A DNA stretch of 64,000 nucleotides from an uncultured Veillonella sp. (GCA_900544365.1 UQVF01000004.1:1-64000), one strand, 5' to 3'. Positions 35,401 to 45,320 are shown, counted from the stretch's first letter. Numbers and translations are program-made. Notes: generated from the sequence alone by a model not told the origin.

Positions 35401-36516
35401 ATGGACGCTTTTCTTGTTGCACTCAACTCTGTTTGGGTGGATAGTGGTTTTATTAGTTTCACAATGGGTCATGCTATTATGATCCTAGTAGGAATTATCT
35501 TATTGTATTTAGCTTTTGCGAAAGGCTTTGAACCTCTATTATTGAGTCCAATCGCATTTGGATGTATTTTGGCGAATATTCCTAATAATGGTTTCCATGA
35601 AGGTGTTATGAACTTAATTGGACTAGGGATTAAATATGAAATATTTCCTCCCCTTATCTTCCTAGGGGTAGGGGCGATGACGGACTTTGGTCCACTCATT
35701 GCAAACCCTAAAACATTATTATTAGGCGCAGCAGCTCAAATCGGCGTGTTCGTTGCTCTTGGTGGAGCGATGATGGTCGGATTTACTGCTGAACAAGCAG
35801 CAGCTATCGGTATTATCGGTGGTGCTGATGGCCCGACATCCATTTACTTAGCTTCAAAATTAGCGCCTGAGTTATTAGGTGCTATCGCAGTAGCGGCATA
35901 TTCCTATATGTCTCTCGTTCCATTGATTCAACCTCCGGTTATGAAGTTATTTACAACTCAAAAAGACCGTGAAATTGTAATGGAACAGTTGCGTGAAGTG
36001 ACACGTTTTGAAAAGGTTGTTTTCCCAGTTGTAGCTACCATTGCTATTTCTCTGTTATTGCCACCAATCACTTCTTTATTAGGCATGTTAATGCTTGGTA
36101 ACTTATTCCGTGAATCTGGTGTAACAGCACGTTTAGCAGATACTTCTGAGAACGCCTTAATTAACACAGTAACAATTTTCTTAGCTACTGGTACTGGTCT
36201 TACTATGACAGCAGAGAGTTTCTTGAACTTAGAAACTATTAAAATTATCGTATTAGGCTTAATTGCCTTTATCGGTGGCACCGCTGGTGGTGTTATCTTC
36301 GGTAAATTAATGTGCTGGGCAGATGGTGGTAAAACAAATCCATTGATCGGCTCTGCAGGTGTATCTGCAGTACCAATGGCAGCCCGAGTATCCCAAGTGG
36401 TCGGCTCGCAAGCAAACCCAGCGAACTTCCTATTGATGCATGCGATGGGACCAAATGTGGCAGGTGTAATCGGTACTGCAGTAGCAGCCGGTACAATGCT
36501 TGCCATGTTGAAGTAA
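35401..36516 (+). CDS. mmdB: methylmalonyl-CoA decarboxylase beta subunit (sodium pump)
   Basis: Membrane subunit of 371 aa that decarboxylates carboxybiotin and exports Na+. It has about nine to eleven hydrophobic helices and the family motif [10 protein letters not shown] (about 139-148), whose Asp is essential in the related OadB, plus the conserved [11 protein letters not shown] region near 326 involved in Na+ coupling. AAAGGAGG precedes the ATG. Closes the mmd set. Confidence 0.97.
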   Translation: MDAFLVALNSVWVDSGFISFTMGHAIMILVGIILLYLAFAKGFEPLLLSPIAFGCILANIPNNGFHEGVMNLIGLGIKYEIFPPLIFLGVGAMTDFGPLIANPKTLLLGAAAQIGVFVALGGAMMVGFTAEQAAAIGIIGGADGPTSIYLASKLAPELLGAIAVAAYSYMSLVPLIQPPVMKLFTTQKDREIVMEQLREVTRFEKVVFPVVATIAISLLLPPITSLLGMLMLGNLFRESGVTARLADTSENALINTVTIFLATGTGLTMTAESFLNLETIKIIVLGLIAFIGGTAGGVIFGKLMCWADGGKTNPLIGSAGVSAVPMAARVSQVVGSQANPANFLLMHAMGPNVAGVIGTAVAAGTMLAMLK

Positions 36517-36528
36517 CTTGTATATACC

Positions 36529-36555
36529 CCTAGGCATGGCTTGGCCTTGCCTAGG
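36529..36555 (+). terminator. hairpin after mmdB
   Basis: CCTAGGCA pairs with TGCCTAGG around an 11 nt loop. The sequence after it is not a clear T-run, so termination may be partial and the next genes may be co-transcribed. Confidence 0.45.
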
Positions 36556-36647
36556 TGTATTACAATCATATACAGTATTTTACTGTAGCAGCGCTATACA
36601 AACACGTAAACTTTTTATTCACTTTTCTTCTTTATGAGGTGACGCCT

Positions 36648-36911
36648 ATGATAGTATCAGACGAAATGAAGTTTTTCTTGTGTATTTGTATTGCGCTTTT
36701 TATTTTTTTTATCACTGCCCTTCTCATTGGAGAGGAACGAAAATCTAAATGGTTTCAAAAAAGAAAACGATATAGTTTTTTTCTTCGTCGTGGCTTACTT
36801 GGAGAATGGCTACACTTTGGTTACCCTTGTACTAAAGAAGGGTATGGGGTGACAGTGATGATGTTTATTCTTATTGGCCTTTCTTCCTATATTATATGCA
36901 CTTGTTTTTAA
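36648..36911 (+). CDS. small two-span membrane protein of unknown function
   Basis: An 87 aa protein. Hydrophobic helices at about 8-26 and 69-86 flank a very basic middle section (EERKSKWFQKRKR). The start at 36648 follows GAGGTGA; the frame is open back to 36555, but that part overlaps a hairpin. It lies between mmdB and the DASS transporter and could be an accessory subunit of either. I do not recognise it. Confidence 0.55.
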   Translation: MIVSDEMKFFLCICIALFIFFITALLIGEERKSKWFQKRKRYSFFLRRGLLGEWLHFGYPCTKEGYGVTVMMFILIGLSSYIICTCF

Positions 36912-36961
36912 TGTGCTTGTGGCCAATCTGAAATTCGCCCTTCAGGGAGGAGTTGATTCTT

Positions 36962-38257
36962 ATGGATCCAGCTGTACTAACCTTAATTGTTTTAGGTATA
37001 ATGGCGTTATTATTCGTAACAGAAATTATTCCACTCGCAATTACCTCTATCGGTGGTGCTATGGCACTTGGTTTATTAGGTGTAATTCCAATGAAACAAG
37101 TGTTTAGTGGTTTATCTGATAGTACAGTAGTGTTATTTGCAGGTATGTTTATCATTGGTGCTGCTTTATTCCACACAGGTTTAGCACAAAAAATTGGTAT
37201 TTCTGTCGTAAATAAAGCAGGCAAAAGCGAAAATGCTCTTATGATTGCTTTAATGCTTGTAACAGCAGGTATGTCTTCTGTGCTTTCTAATACAGGTACG
37301 GCAGCAGCTTTGCTACCAGTGGTAATTGGTATTTGTGCATCTGCTAAAATTCCAGCATCTCGTCAATTGATGCCTATGGCATTTGCTGCAGGGATTGGTG
37401 GTATTATTACATTAGTAGGTACACCTCCTAACATCATTATTAATGGTGCTTTAGGCCAAGCAAAACTACCTCAATTCGGTTTCTTTGAATTTGCATGGAT
37501 CGGTATTCCTTTGACGATTGCTTTCATGATTTATATGGTAACAATTGGTAAACATTTCTTGCCTAAACATGATGGTAATGCTGATGCTGAAGTAGAACAA
37601 GAAGTGGATGCTAGTGATATTTCTAATGACCCTAAGAAAATGTGGTACTCTGGTATTATATTATTAGGTGTTGTTGTATTTATGGCATTATCTGATCCAT
37701 TGAAAGATATTGGTATTAATGTACCTCTTCATTTAGCCGCTATTGTAGGTGCAATTCTAGCAGTACTTGCAGGTTGTTTAAAAGAAAAACAGGCATATCA
37801 ATCGATTGATTGGGTAACTATTTTCTTATTTGCAGGTATGATGCCGGTTGCATCGGCTATGAATGACTCTGGAGCGGGTAAGTTAATTGCTAATGCAGTA
37901 GTAGGTATTATGGGAGAGAATCCTAGTCCTTATTTTGCAACAGCTATATTATTCTTACTATCTTGTACATTGACACAATTTATGTCTAATACAGCGTCTT
38001 GTGCATTATTAGCTCCAATTGGTATTTCTATTGCTCAGGCAATGGGAGCAAGCCCTCATGCGGTCTTAATGGCAATTGGTGTGGCTGCATCTTGTGCATT
38101 TGCAACGCCGGTAGGTACACCACCTAATACTATCGTATTAACACCTGGTAACTATAAATTTATGGATTATGTGAAAGCTGGTACACCATTAATCGTGGTA
38201 TGTTTTATCGTGAGTCTTATCATTATTCCAATGGTATGGCCTTTCAATATGCCTTAA
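36962..38257 (+). CDS. DASS/SLC13 family anion-sodium symporter
   Basis: A 431 aa membrane protein with about eleven helices in two inverted halves. Each half carries the SNT motif that binds Na+ and carboxylate in VcINDY-type carriers: SNTGTAA near 110 and SNTASCA near 344, followed by GTPPN repeats (near 154 and 387). Such proteins take up succinate or other dicarboxylates with Na+. Next to a succinate-decarboxylating pump that exports Na+, succinate uptake is a sensible role, but the substrate is inferred. The start at 36962 has GGGAGG 11 nt upstream; the TTG at 36953 is too close to it. Confidence 0.88.
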   Translation: MDPAVLTLIVLGIMALLFVTEIIPLAITSIGGAMALGLLGVIPMKQVFSGLSDSTVVLFAGMFIIGAALFHTGLAQKIGISVVNKAGKSENALMIALMLVTAGMSSVLSNTGTAAALLPVVIGICASAKIPASRQLMPMAFAAGIGGIITLVGTPPNIIINGALGQAKLPQFGFFEFAWIGIPLTIAFMIYMVTIGKHFLPKHDGNADAEVEQEVDASDISNDPKKMWYSGIILLGVVVFMALSDPLKDIGINVPLHLAAIVGAILAVLAGCLKEKQAYQSIDWVTIFLFAGMMPVASAMNDSGAGKLIANAVVGIMGENPSPYFATAILFLLSCTLTQFMSNTASCALLAPIGISIAQAMGASPHAVLMAIGVAASCAFATPVGTPPNTIVLTPGNYKFMDYVKAGTPLIVVCFIVSLIIIPMVWPFNMP

Positions 38258-38307
38258 TGTAAGCTATGTTACCTAGGTATAACATCAAATTAAATAAGTA
38301 ACGACTG

Positions 38308-38356
38308 AGGACTGACATAGAATTGTGTTCTATCAATTCTGTAGTCAGTCCTTTTA
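38308..38356 (+). terminator. terminator of the propionate cluster
   Basis: Stems AGGACTGAC/GTCAGTCCT and AGAATTG/CAATTCT stack in one hairpin, followed by TTTT. It ends transcription after the DASS gene. Confidence 0.85.
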
Positions 38357-38431
38357 GAATCTTTTATAGTATTGTTAGACATAGTTAATTAAATTATTGA
38401 ATTCAGTAGAGCATTTGATTTTGTTTGGGTG

Positions 38432-38437
38432 TATAAT
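38432..38437 (+). promoter_or_regulatory. possible promoter of alr
   Basis: TATAAT lies in the 15-mer TTGGGTGTATAATAG, which is repeated exactly in front of ilvE (around 56229-56243). No good -35 is seen here. The remaining 350 bp between the DASS terminator and alr show no gene. Confidence 0.4.
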
Positions 38438-38612
38438 AGAGTAATATATGTAGTATGCTATAGTAGTCTATTAGGAAATGATTGCATATACTTTTATAGC
38501 GTGGTACATTAGTAATACAATTAACAACCTAGATAGTTTAAGAGTTATTTTAATAGCTCAGTATATAGCAGTCTACTCTAGAGTTTATTTACTAAAATAA
38601 GAAGGTGAATGT

Positions 38613-39722
38613 GTGAGACCTACCTATGTAGAAATTGATACAGCACAAATACGAAGTAATTTACGGAAAATTAAAGATTGTTTGCCGGAGTGGTGCACGA
38701 GTACAGCCGTGGTGAAAGCAAATGCCTATGGACATGGTAGTGTCATGGTAGGACGTATTGCCGTAGAAGAGGGCTATGAGTCCTTAGCAGTAGCCTTCCC
38801 AGAAGAGGCAATTCCTTTGCGAGAAGCAGGTATAACGGTACCTATTTATCTATTAGGATTAACGTTACCCCAATCGTTTGATTTAGTGATAGAAGGGCAT
38901 TCTAGACCTGCTATTTGTGAATCCACAGATTTAGAAGCTTTGAATGAGTGTGCTCGCCGACATGAAACGATTGTAGAGTGTGCTATTGCTGTAGATACAG
39001 GTATGCATCGTATCGGTAGCAAGCCAGAGGATGTATTGGCATTTTTAGAAAAAGTGGAATCTTATGAATATTTACGAGTTGACGGATTTTTCTCTCACTT
39101 AGCAAATGGAGATGCAGCAGATCAGAGCCATGCTAATTCTCAGGTAGAAAAGTTTAGACATGTTGTGGAAATGATTCGTGCCCATCGGGATGAAGCATAT
39201 CGCTTTTCGTTAGCTAATAGTGCTGGCTTATTAGCGGTAAGAGATAGTCTATTTAATGATGCTCGGCCAGGCATTATTCAATATGGTATTATGCCATCTA
39301 TGGATGTACCTAATCGATTAGGCTTAAAACCTGCTTTAAGTTTATATAGTAAGGTAGTACATGTACAACATTTACCGATAGGCGTATCGATCGGTTATGG
39401 CAGCACATATACGACAATGGGGGAGGAAACGATTGCTACTATACCTGTAGGCTATGCTGATGGATATCCTAGGGCGTTGTCAAATAAAGGATCCGTGCTG
39501 ATTCATGGTACTCGTTGTCCTATTGTAGGGCGTATCTGTATGGATCAGTTTATGGTGAAAGTACCCAATCATATAACAGTAGCTCCAGGAGATGCGGTTG
39601 TACTATTAGGACAGCAAGGGCAAGAGAGTATTACTGCACTTGAGCTAGCCTATTTGGTAGGTACCATTCCCTATGAAATATTCTGTAACTTTTCAGAGCG
39701 AGTACCAAGACATTATATATAG
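38613..39722 (+). CDS. alr: alanine racemase
   Basis: PLP enzyme of 369 aa that makes D-alanine for peptidoglycan. The PLP lysine is Lys35 in VVKANAYGHG. The second catalytic Tyr lies in SIGYGSTYTT in the C-terminal beta domain. The start is GTG at 38613 with AAGGTG upstream. It is a single gene between terminators. Confidence 0.96.
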   Translation: MRPTYVEIDTAQIRSNLRKIKDCLPEWCTSTAVVKANAYGHGSVMVGRIAVEEGYESLAVAFPEEAIPLREAGITVPIYLLGLTLPQSFDLVIEGHSRPAICESTDLEALNECARRHETIVECAIAVDTGMHRIGSKPEDVLAFLEKVESYEYLRVDGFFSHLANGDAADQSHANSQVEKFRHVVEMIRAHRDEAYRFSLANSAGLLAVRDSLFNDARPGIIQYGIMPSMDVPNRLGLKPALSLYSKVVHVQHLPIGVSIGYGSTYTTMGEETIATIPVGYADGYPRALSNKGSVLIHGTRCPIVGRICMDQFMVKVPNHITVAPGDAVVLLGQQGQESITALELAYLVGTIPYEIFCNFSERVPRHYI

Positions 39723-39803
39723 AGGGTATGGTTACATGAAAAAATATGATTAGTACAGGCCCCAATATATACGGTAAAATTTATATTAGAAAACAACAAT
39801 AAA

Positions 39804-39833
39804 GGAAAGTTGATGTGTTTCAATCAACTTTCC
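39804..39833. terminator. bidirectional terminator between alr and metF
   Basis: GGAAAGTTGAT pairs perfectly with ATCAACTTTCC around an 8 nt loop. CTCTTTTA follows on the plus strand and A/T-rich sequence on the other side, so it can serve both convergent genes. Confidence 0.8.
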
Positions 39834-39862
39834 TCTTTTATTGGAATTATTTTGTTATTTAC

Positions 39863-40744
39863 TTACTTGTTTTCATAAATAGGAGAACTGAACAAAGATC
39901 GTGCAGCATTTTCAATGTATAAGGCTGTGCTAGATTGGTTCATTGTATATAGATGAATGCCAGATGTACCTTCTGTTACAAGGTCAACGATTTGATTCAA
40001 AGCATAGGCAAGGCCTGCATCACGAAGGGCAATTGGATCATGCTCATATTTGTCTAAGATAGCTTTAAATTTACGAGGAATAGCAGTAGCATTGCTTGTT
40101 AATAAACGCAAGGCTTGGTTGCGGTTGATGATAGGCATAATACCGGCTAAAATTGGCACATCGATGCCAGCTAGGGCACATTTTTCTTTGAAATCATAGA
40201 ATACGTTATTATCCAAGAAGAATTGTGTTACTAATAACTCACAACCTGCATCGACTTTTTCTTTCAAAAAACGAATGTCTTGCAATTGATTCGGTGAGTC
40301 AGGATGTACCTCTGGGTAACAGGCGCCAGAGATTTGGAAATGAGGAGCATATTCTTTGACAAAATGAACGAGTTCAGAAGCATATTTGAATTCTCCTACT
40401 GGCGGTAGGTCTTCTAAAATATCACCTCGAAGGGCTAGTAATTTGTGGATTCCTAATTGGTCTAGCTGATCGATAACAGAGCGAACTTGTTCCTTTGATA
40501 AATAAATAGCTGGCAAATGGGCTTTTGTGGGAATATGTAATGTATTTTGTACATAGTTAGATAATTTAATAGTTGTTTCTTCAATATTGCGTTGTTTATT
40601 ACTGCATGTAACAGAAATGAACTCAGGTTTTAAACTTTTTAGTTCATCTAAGACAGTGATGATTTTTTCATCTCCTACTTGTGTATTAGGAGGGAATATT
40701 TCATAAGATAAGGTAGGTCTTTTTTGTTGTATAGTTTCGCTCAT
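39863..40744 (-). CDS. metF: 5,10-methylenetetrahydrofolate reductase
   Basis: FAD-dependent reductase of 293 aa that makes 5-methyltetrahydrofolate for methionine synthesis. The TIM barrel shows SYEIFPP near the start, ISVTCS, LALRGD, and ACYPEVHP with an FxLDN stretch, all typical for MetF. The start at 40744 is preferred because AGAAAGGA lies 8 nt upstream; a TTG 24 bp earlier overlaps that site. It stands alone. Confidence 0.92.
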   Translation of the reverse strand: MSETIQQKRPTLSYEIFPPNTQVGDEKIITVLDELKSLKPEFISVTCSNKQRNIEETTIKLSNYVQNTLHIPTKAHLPAIYLSKEQVRSVIDQLDQLGIHKLLALRGDILEDLPPVGEFKYASELVHFVKEYAPHFQISGACYPEVHPDSPNQLQDIRFLKEKVDAGCELLVTQFFLDNNVFYDFKEKCALAGIDVPILAGIMPIINRNQALRLLTSNATAIPRKFKAILDKYEHDPIALRDAGLAYALNQIVDLVTEGTSGIHLYTMNQSSTALYIENAARSLFSSPIYENK

Positions 40745-41029
40745 AGCTGGTTCCTTTCTACTAATCAAACATGGTCTTATGATACCAATTTTTCTCTATA
40801 TAGACAAATTCTTAATATATATATGGGGTCATAGAAAATAACTATATATCATGGAAACCATATGAAAATTCAAGCTCTGTATATTGAAAGTTTACTGAGA
40901 AATAGATATGATAAATGTATTCGAAATGATTGCTGTTACAAAGGGGTTATAGCAGGACTTTCAGAAGAGGAGAAATCAGAGGGGTATGGTTTCCTATGGA
41001 TATAGAGTTGTACAAGAAAGGAGATAGTG

Positions 41030-42190
41030 ATGAGTCAATTATTAGAGGAAATTGAATCCTTACGAGGACCGATGAAAATATTGAATGATTTTTTCTTCGA
41101 TCATCCAGAATTAGGGAATGAGGAATTTTTAGCGCATGGTAAATTAACAGACTTACTAGAAAGCGAAGGCTTTATTGTAGACCGAGAAGTAAGTGGCTTA
41201 CAAACAGCATTTCGTGCGGTGTACCATGTGCAAGGAGGAGGGCCAAAAATTGGGCTTCTCTGCGAATATGATGCTTTAGAAGGCTTGGGTCATGCGTGTG
41301 GTCATAACCTACAAGGCCCTTCCATCTGTGCTGCAGCGATTGGCTTGCGTCGTACCTTGCAAGTGCCAGCCACATTGGTGGTGTATGGGACGCCAGCAGA
41401 AGAGACTGCATCAGGTAAGTTAGTGATGGCTAAAGAGGGAGTGTTTGATGACTTAGATGTAGCATTTATGATGCACGGCAGTGATTCTACAACAGTAGAT
41501 GGTAAGTCCTTGGCGCTTAACTTGGTGAATATTAAATTCCATGGTAAATCTGCTCATGCAGCTATTGCTCCAGAGAAGGGAATCAGTGCTCTTGATGCGG
41601 TATTGATGTTCTTTAATGGTATGGAATATCTTAGAGAACACGTGCCTACAGAAGTACGTATGCATGGGATTATCACAGATGGTGGTAAGGCGGCGAATAT
41701 CGTGCCAGATTATGCGTGTACACAATGGTATATTCGTTCCTCTAGTCGCATTCGCTTAGATGAAGTGGTGGAGCGCGTGAAACAAGTGGCGCAAGGTGCT
41801 GCCTTGCAAGTGGGAGCTACTATGGAATGGGACGAAGTGAAAGCCTATGATAATAAGGTGAATGTACAAAGTCTGAATGATTTACTTTTAAGAAATGCAG
41901 AGAAGATAGGGGCTCCTGATATTTCTGAACCGAGAAAAGTAACTGGCTCTACTGACTTTTCCAGTGTTACTTTCCGAGTGCCAGGGGCTTGCTTACGAGT
42001 TAAGTTTGTAGATAGAGGTGTCACTAGCCATTCTCAAGCGTGGTTGGATAATGGTAAAACTCAATTAGCAGAAGACGCGATTATGTATGGGGCTAAGGGG
42101 ATTGCTTTAACCGTAGAAGAAATTCTTACCACACCGGGATTATTAGAGCAGATTCAAGAAGACTTTCGACAGTCTAAAGAAAATTATTAA
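41030..42190 (+). CDS. M20 family amidohydrolase (aminobenzoyl-glutamate hydrolase-like)
   Basis: A 386 aa metallohydrolase. Metal and catalytic motifs are CEYDAL, GHACGHN (about 87-93), GTPAEET (about 124-130) and a dimerisation domain beginning near 168 (GKSAHAA). The sequence resembles amidohydrolases acting on N-acyl or aminobenzoyl-glutamate substrates. AAAGGAG lies 6 nt before the ATG. It is followed by dcuC after about 34 bp and probably shares its transcript, which would pair uptake or export of a carboxylate with hydrolysis of an amide. The substrate is not known. Confidence 0.8.
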   Translation: MSQLLEEIESLRGPMKILNDFFFDHPELGNEEFLAHGKLTDLLESEGFIVDREVSGLQTAFRAVYHVQGGGPKIGLLCEYDALEGLGHACGHNLQGPSICAAAIGLRRTLQVPATLVVYGTPAEETASGKLVMAKEGVFDDLDVAFMMHGSDSTTVDGKSLALNLVNIKFHGKSAHAAIAPEKGISALDAVLMFFNGMEYLREHVPTEVRMHGIITDGGKAANIVPDYACTQWYIRSSSRIRLDEVVERVKQVAQGAALQVGATMEWDEVKAYDNKVNVQSLNDLLLRNAEKIGAPDISEPRKVTGSTDFSSVTFRVPGACLRVKFVDRGVTSHSQAWLDNGKTQLAEDAIMYGAKGIALTVEEILTTPGLLEQIQEDFRQSKENY

Positions 42191-42224
42191 TTAGCCTATG
42201 TAAATGGGTAAAGGAGAAGTAGTT

Positions 42225-43586
42225 ATGAATTTATTGTTGTGTGCTATCGTAATTATAGGCGTAGGTACATTGGTAATTAAAAAGTTTAAAGCGCAAACAG
42301 TACTGCTATTAGGCGGTTTAATTATGATGCTAGGTGCTTATTTTCTAGGCTATGCTACAGAATTTGTGGAGGCAAAAAAAGGAACTGGAATGATGTTTTT
42401 TGATGCCTTTGAGTGGATTAATAATACTACTGCAAAGGATGCAGCAGGACTAGGTTTAATGATTATGACATGTACAGGCTTTGCTAAATATATGGATCAT
42501 ATCGGTGCCAGCTCTCGTTTGGTCACAACTGCAATAAAACCATTACAAGCGATGAAAGCCCCTTATTTGGTATTATCTTTAACATTCTTGCTGAATATGT
42601 TTATGTCTTTGGTAATTCCAAGTGCTTCTGGCCTTGCTATGTTGATGATGGTCACAATCTTCCCGATTTTAGTCCGCTTAGGTGTGAGCCCAGTTGGGGC
42701 AGCGGCAGCGGTCGCTACGGGTCACTTATTGGATATTGGACCAGCATCTGCCACAAGCTTGTTGGTGTCTAAAACTGTAGGCATAGGGGTAGAAGAATAT
42801 TTTGTAGGCTATCAATTGAAAGTATACATTATCTGTGGTATTGTGACAGCTATTGCCCATTATATTTGGCAACAATATATGGACAAAAAATCTGGACATA
42901 TTCCTTCCGAAGTTGTACATACAGAACCGCAAGAAGAAGTGGCAGTAGGTCCTATTGCTTACTTGGTATTGCCATTCTTACCGCTTGTATTTATGCTAGG
43001 ATTCAGTAAATATGGTATTGCAGGCATTAAGATGAATGTGAATTTAGCAATGTTTTTGAGTTTGTTTATATCCATGATATTTGAAATGATTCGTTTACGT
43101 GATTTCCGAAAAGTAGCTGCGTCCATTCAGACATTTTTCAAAGGAATGGGAGATCAGTTCACAAATACAGTCACTTTAATTGTAGCAGGGGAAACATTTG
43201 CTTTCGGTTTGACATCCCTAGGAATTGTGAATGAGTTTGTGACATTTATAAAAACTTTCGCAATCCAAGCTGATATGGTGGGCGTTATTGTGTCTGGGAT
43301 TATCTTAGTATTGAGCATTGTTATGGGATCTGGTGTAGCTTCTATGTTTGCATTCTCGCCATTAGTGCCAAATTTCGCTAAAGAATTAGGTGGGAATGCG
43401 ATTACAATGCTATTAGGTATGCAAAATGCAGCCTCTGTAGGTCGTTTGCTAAGCCCAATTAGTGCGGTTATGATTGCCGTAGCAGGGGTGGCAAATATTT
43501 CAAGTTTTGATTTAGTAAAACGAACTGCAGTGCCAGTATTAATTACGTTTATTACCTCTACCATTTGTATTTTAATTTTCCATTAA
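42225..43586 (+). CDS. dcuC: C4-dicarboxylate transporter, DcuC family
   Basis: A 453 aa membrane carrier with about twelve helices. It matches DcuC in conserved stretches such as IPSASGLAMLMM, ATGHLLDIGPAS and GSGVASMFAFSP. DcuC carries out anaerobic succinate efflux and exchange of fumarate, malate and succinate in enterobacteria. The start at 42225 has AAAGGAG before it; the upstream ATG at 42204 would place that site inside the gene. Given the neighbouring amidohydrolase, another organic acid is possible. Confidence 0.8.
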   Translation: MNLLLCAIVIIGVGTLVIKKFKAQTVLLLGGLIMMLGAYFLGYATEFVEAKKGTGMMFFDAFEWINNTTAKDAAGLGLMIMTCTGFAKYMDHIGASSRLVTTAIKPLQAMKAPYLVLSLTFLLNMFMSLVIPSASGLAMLMMVTIFPILVRLGVSPVGAAAAVATGHLLDIGPASATSLLVSKTVGIGVEEYFVGYQLKVYIICGIVTAIAHYIWQQYMDKKSGHIPSEVVHTEPQEEVAVGPIAYLVLPFLPLVFMLGFSKYGIAGIKMNVNLAMFLSLFISMIFEMIRLRDFRKVAASIQTFFKGMGDQFTNTVTLIVAGETFAFGLTSLGIVNEFVTFIKTFAIQADMVGVIVSGIILVLSIVMGSGVASMFAFSPLVPNFAKELGGNAITMLLGMQNAASVGRLLSPISAVMIAVAGVANISSFDLVKRTAVPVLITFITSTICILIFH

Positions 43587-43650
43587 TGGGTGAAAAGACG
43601 ATGATATAGTAATTTGATTTAATTCCTAAGGATTTGATAGAAATTAAATG

Positions 43651-43679
43651 TTGACGATGCGTGGTCTTTTATGTATTAT
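43651..43679 (+). promoter_or_regulatory. promoter of the LysR leader
   Basis: TTGACG (43651-43656), 17 bp, then TATTAT (43674-43679). Transcription would start near 43686, about 160 nt before the LysR gene. Confidence 0.65.
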
Positions 43680-43685
43680 AAATGT

Positions 43686-43785
43686 ACAAGACTCATACTC
43701 CGCTGGAGTTTGACATGTGGAATCGTTAACAACATGAAGTACCTAACGTGTAAGTATTCATATCTTACTCGTTAGGTTTTTCATT
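43686..43785 (+). ncRNA. short leader or small RNA ending in a terminator
   Basis: Downstream of the promoter, a small hairpin (ACTCC-GCT-GGAGT, about 43697-43709) is followed by a 14 bp stem with one mismatch (43741-43754 with 43764-43777) and TTTTTC. The predicted product of about 100 nt is either an attenuated leader of the LysR gene or a separate small RNA. No known riboswitch class is recognised. The same terminator may also serve dcuC. Confidence 0.5.
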
Positions 43786-43845
43786 CCTATGGAAGTAATG
43801 GCGAATCGATGAACTTCATGATAGATATAGAAAAGGCAAATACAG

Positions 43846-44781
43846 ATGAGAATACAACAATTACAATATTTAGAAAAAATTGCAGAAAAAGGATCTATTA
43901 ATGAAGCGGCTAAGGAATTATATTTATCTCAACCTAGCTTATCCAATGCCGTAAAAGAATTAGAGCACGAAATGGGTGTCCAGCTATTATTGCGTACTAA
44001 ATCAGGGGTAACATTAACCCATGATGGTCGAGAGTTTATGATTTACGCTCGACAAGTGTTAGATCAAATTCAATTATTAGAAGAACGTTATAAATCTAAT
44101 ACAAAGAGAAAAGAACATTTCTTTATATCTGCTCAACATTATGCCTTTGTAGTACATGCTTTTGTAGAGCTTATAAAAAGTGTAGATACTGACGAGTATC
44201 AATTTGGATTACGTGAAACAGAGACGCAAAATATTTTTGAAGATTTGGCGACTTTCAAAAGTGAATTAGGTATTTTGTATTTAAATAATTTTAATCGCCA
44301 AGTGATGGAGAAGTTATTCAAAGAATATAAGCTTACTTTTTATCCATTGTTTGAAGCGGAGCCACATGTATTTTTGTGCCGTGAACATCCATTGGCGAAG
44401 CAAGAGAAAATTACACTAGAAGAATTAGAAGATTTTCCATACTTAAGTTATGATCAAGGGGAGGATAATTCTTTCTACTTCTCAGAGGAAATCTTGAGCA
44501 CTTTGGACAGAAAAATGACGATCAAAGTATCTGATAGGGCTACGATTTTTAACTTAATGGTTGGTTTGAATGGATATACGATTAGTTCCGGCATTTTGAG
44601 TCGTGAGTTAAATGATGATAAGATTATAGCTATCCCACTAGATGTGGAAGATACGATGACTATGGGATATTTAATGCCCCATATGCTTGAGCCAAGTCCC
44701 ATTGCGAAAAAATATTTGAAACTATTGAAAGAACATATTCGCAACTATGGTTTTGAAGTCATGGAGTGGAAAAAGAAATAA
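43846..44781 (+). CDS. LysR family transcriptional regulator
   Basis: A 311 aa protein. The N-terminal winged helix (1-60) has the LysR pattern QLQYLEKIAEKGSINEAA followed by LSQPSLSNAVKELE. The ligand domain follows from about 90. It lies downstream of the M20-dcuC pair on the same strand and may control it. Its own leader contains a terminator, so it may also be attenuated. The ligand is unknown. Confidence 0.88.
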   Translation: MRIQQLQYLEKIAEKGSINEAAKELYLSQPSLSNAVKELEHEMGVQLLLRTKSGVTLTHDGREFMIYARQVLDQIQLLEERYKSNTKRKEHFFISAQHYAFVVHAFVELIKSVDTDEYQFGLRETETQNIFEDLATFKSELGILYLNNFNRQVMEKLFKEYKLTFYPLFEAEPHVFLCREHPLAKQEKITLEELEDFPYLSYDQGEDNSFYFSEEILSTLDRKMTIKVSDRATIFNLMVGLNGYTISSGILSRELNDDKIIAIPLDVEDTMTMGYLMPHMLEPSPIAKKYLKLLKEHIRNYGFEVMEWKKK

Positions 44782-44808
44782 CTTTTGCAATAGAATATAA
44801 AGGATAGA

Positions 44809-44844
44809 ACAGAGGTATGCTACAGTAAGCATACCTCTGTTTCT
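44809..44844 (+). terminator. terminator after the LysR gene
   Basis: A perfect 13 bp stem, ACAGAGGTATGCT with its complement, a 6 nt loop, then TTCTT. Confidence 0.85.
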
Positions 44845-45040
44845 TATTGCGAATAAATATAAATTATGCAATGTATAACCGTAAGTGATAAATTAATAAG
44901 GTATTATGAGATATACGCTAAGTATTGTGTTGGTAAGGTTGTAAAATGCAATATAAGTATCTTGTGATAACTAAAAATTATGTCAACGTGAAATCTTCTT
45001 ATAGCCTATAATTATCGTTCTATTCTTTCAAAAAACAGTT

Positions 45041-45046
45041 TATAAT
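45041..45046 (+). promoter_or_regulatory. promoter of the cobalamin riboswitch-mutase operon
   Basis: TATAAT is at 45041-45046 with a weak TTCTAT 17 bp upstream. Transcription would start near 45053, just before the aptamer. Confidence 0.5.
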
Positions 45047-45064
45047 CAAGGTATAACTTTATAT

Positions 45065-45320
45065 TTGCCTTACTGGTGCCGCGAGGCTTAATAGGGAAGA
45101 TTGGTGAAAAGCCAACACGGTCCCGCCGCTGTAAAGGGGAGTGAAACTTCATGTAACGTCACTGGGAAACTGGGAAGGCGAAGCGTAGCGAAGATCCTGA
45201 GTCAGAAGAACTGCCGTAAGAAGCATGTCGTTAGATCCGCGAGAGACGGGTAGAGATGGTTTTGCGCTAAGTGCATACGCTAAATCATAACCTACCGTTT
45301 TCCATCGAAAACGGTTTTTC
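45065..45320 (+). promoter_or_regulatory. cobalamin (B12) riboswitch with downstream terminator
   Basis: Conserved aptamer blocks appear in order: GGTGCC, AATAGGGAA, GGTGAAAAGCC, ACGGTCCCGCCGCTGTAA, CACTGGG, and CCTGAGTCAGAAGAACTGCC, ending near 45220. The expression platform holds a GGTAG...CTACC hairpin (about 45250-45296) that shares bases with a terminator stem ACCGTTTTC/GAAAACGGT (45294-45315) followed by T-rich sequence. The next gene is mutA, 225 bp on. I cannot tell by eye whether ligand binding turns the switch off or on. Confidence 0.92.
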
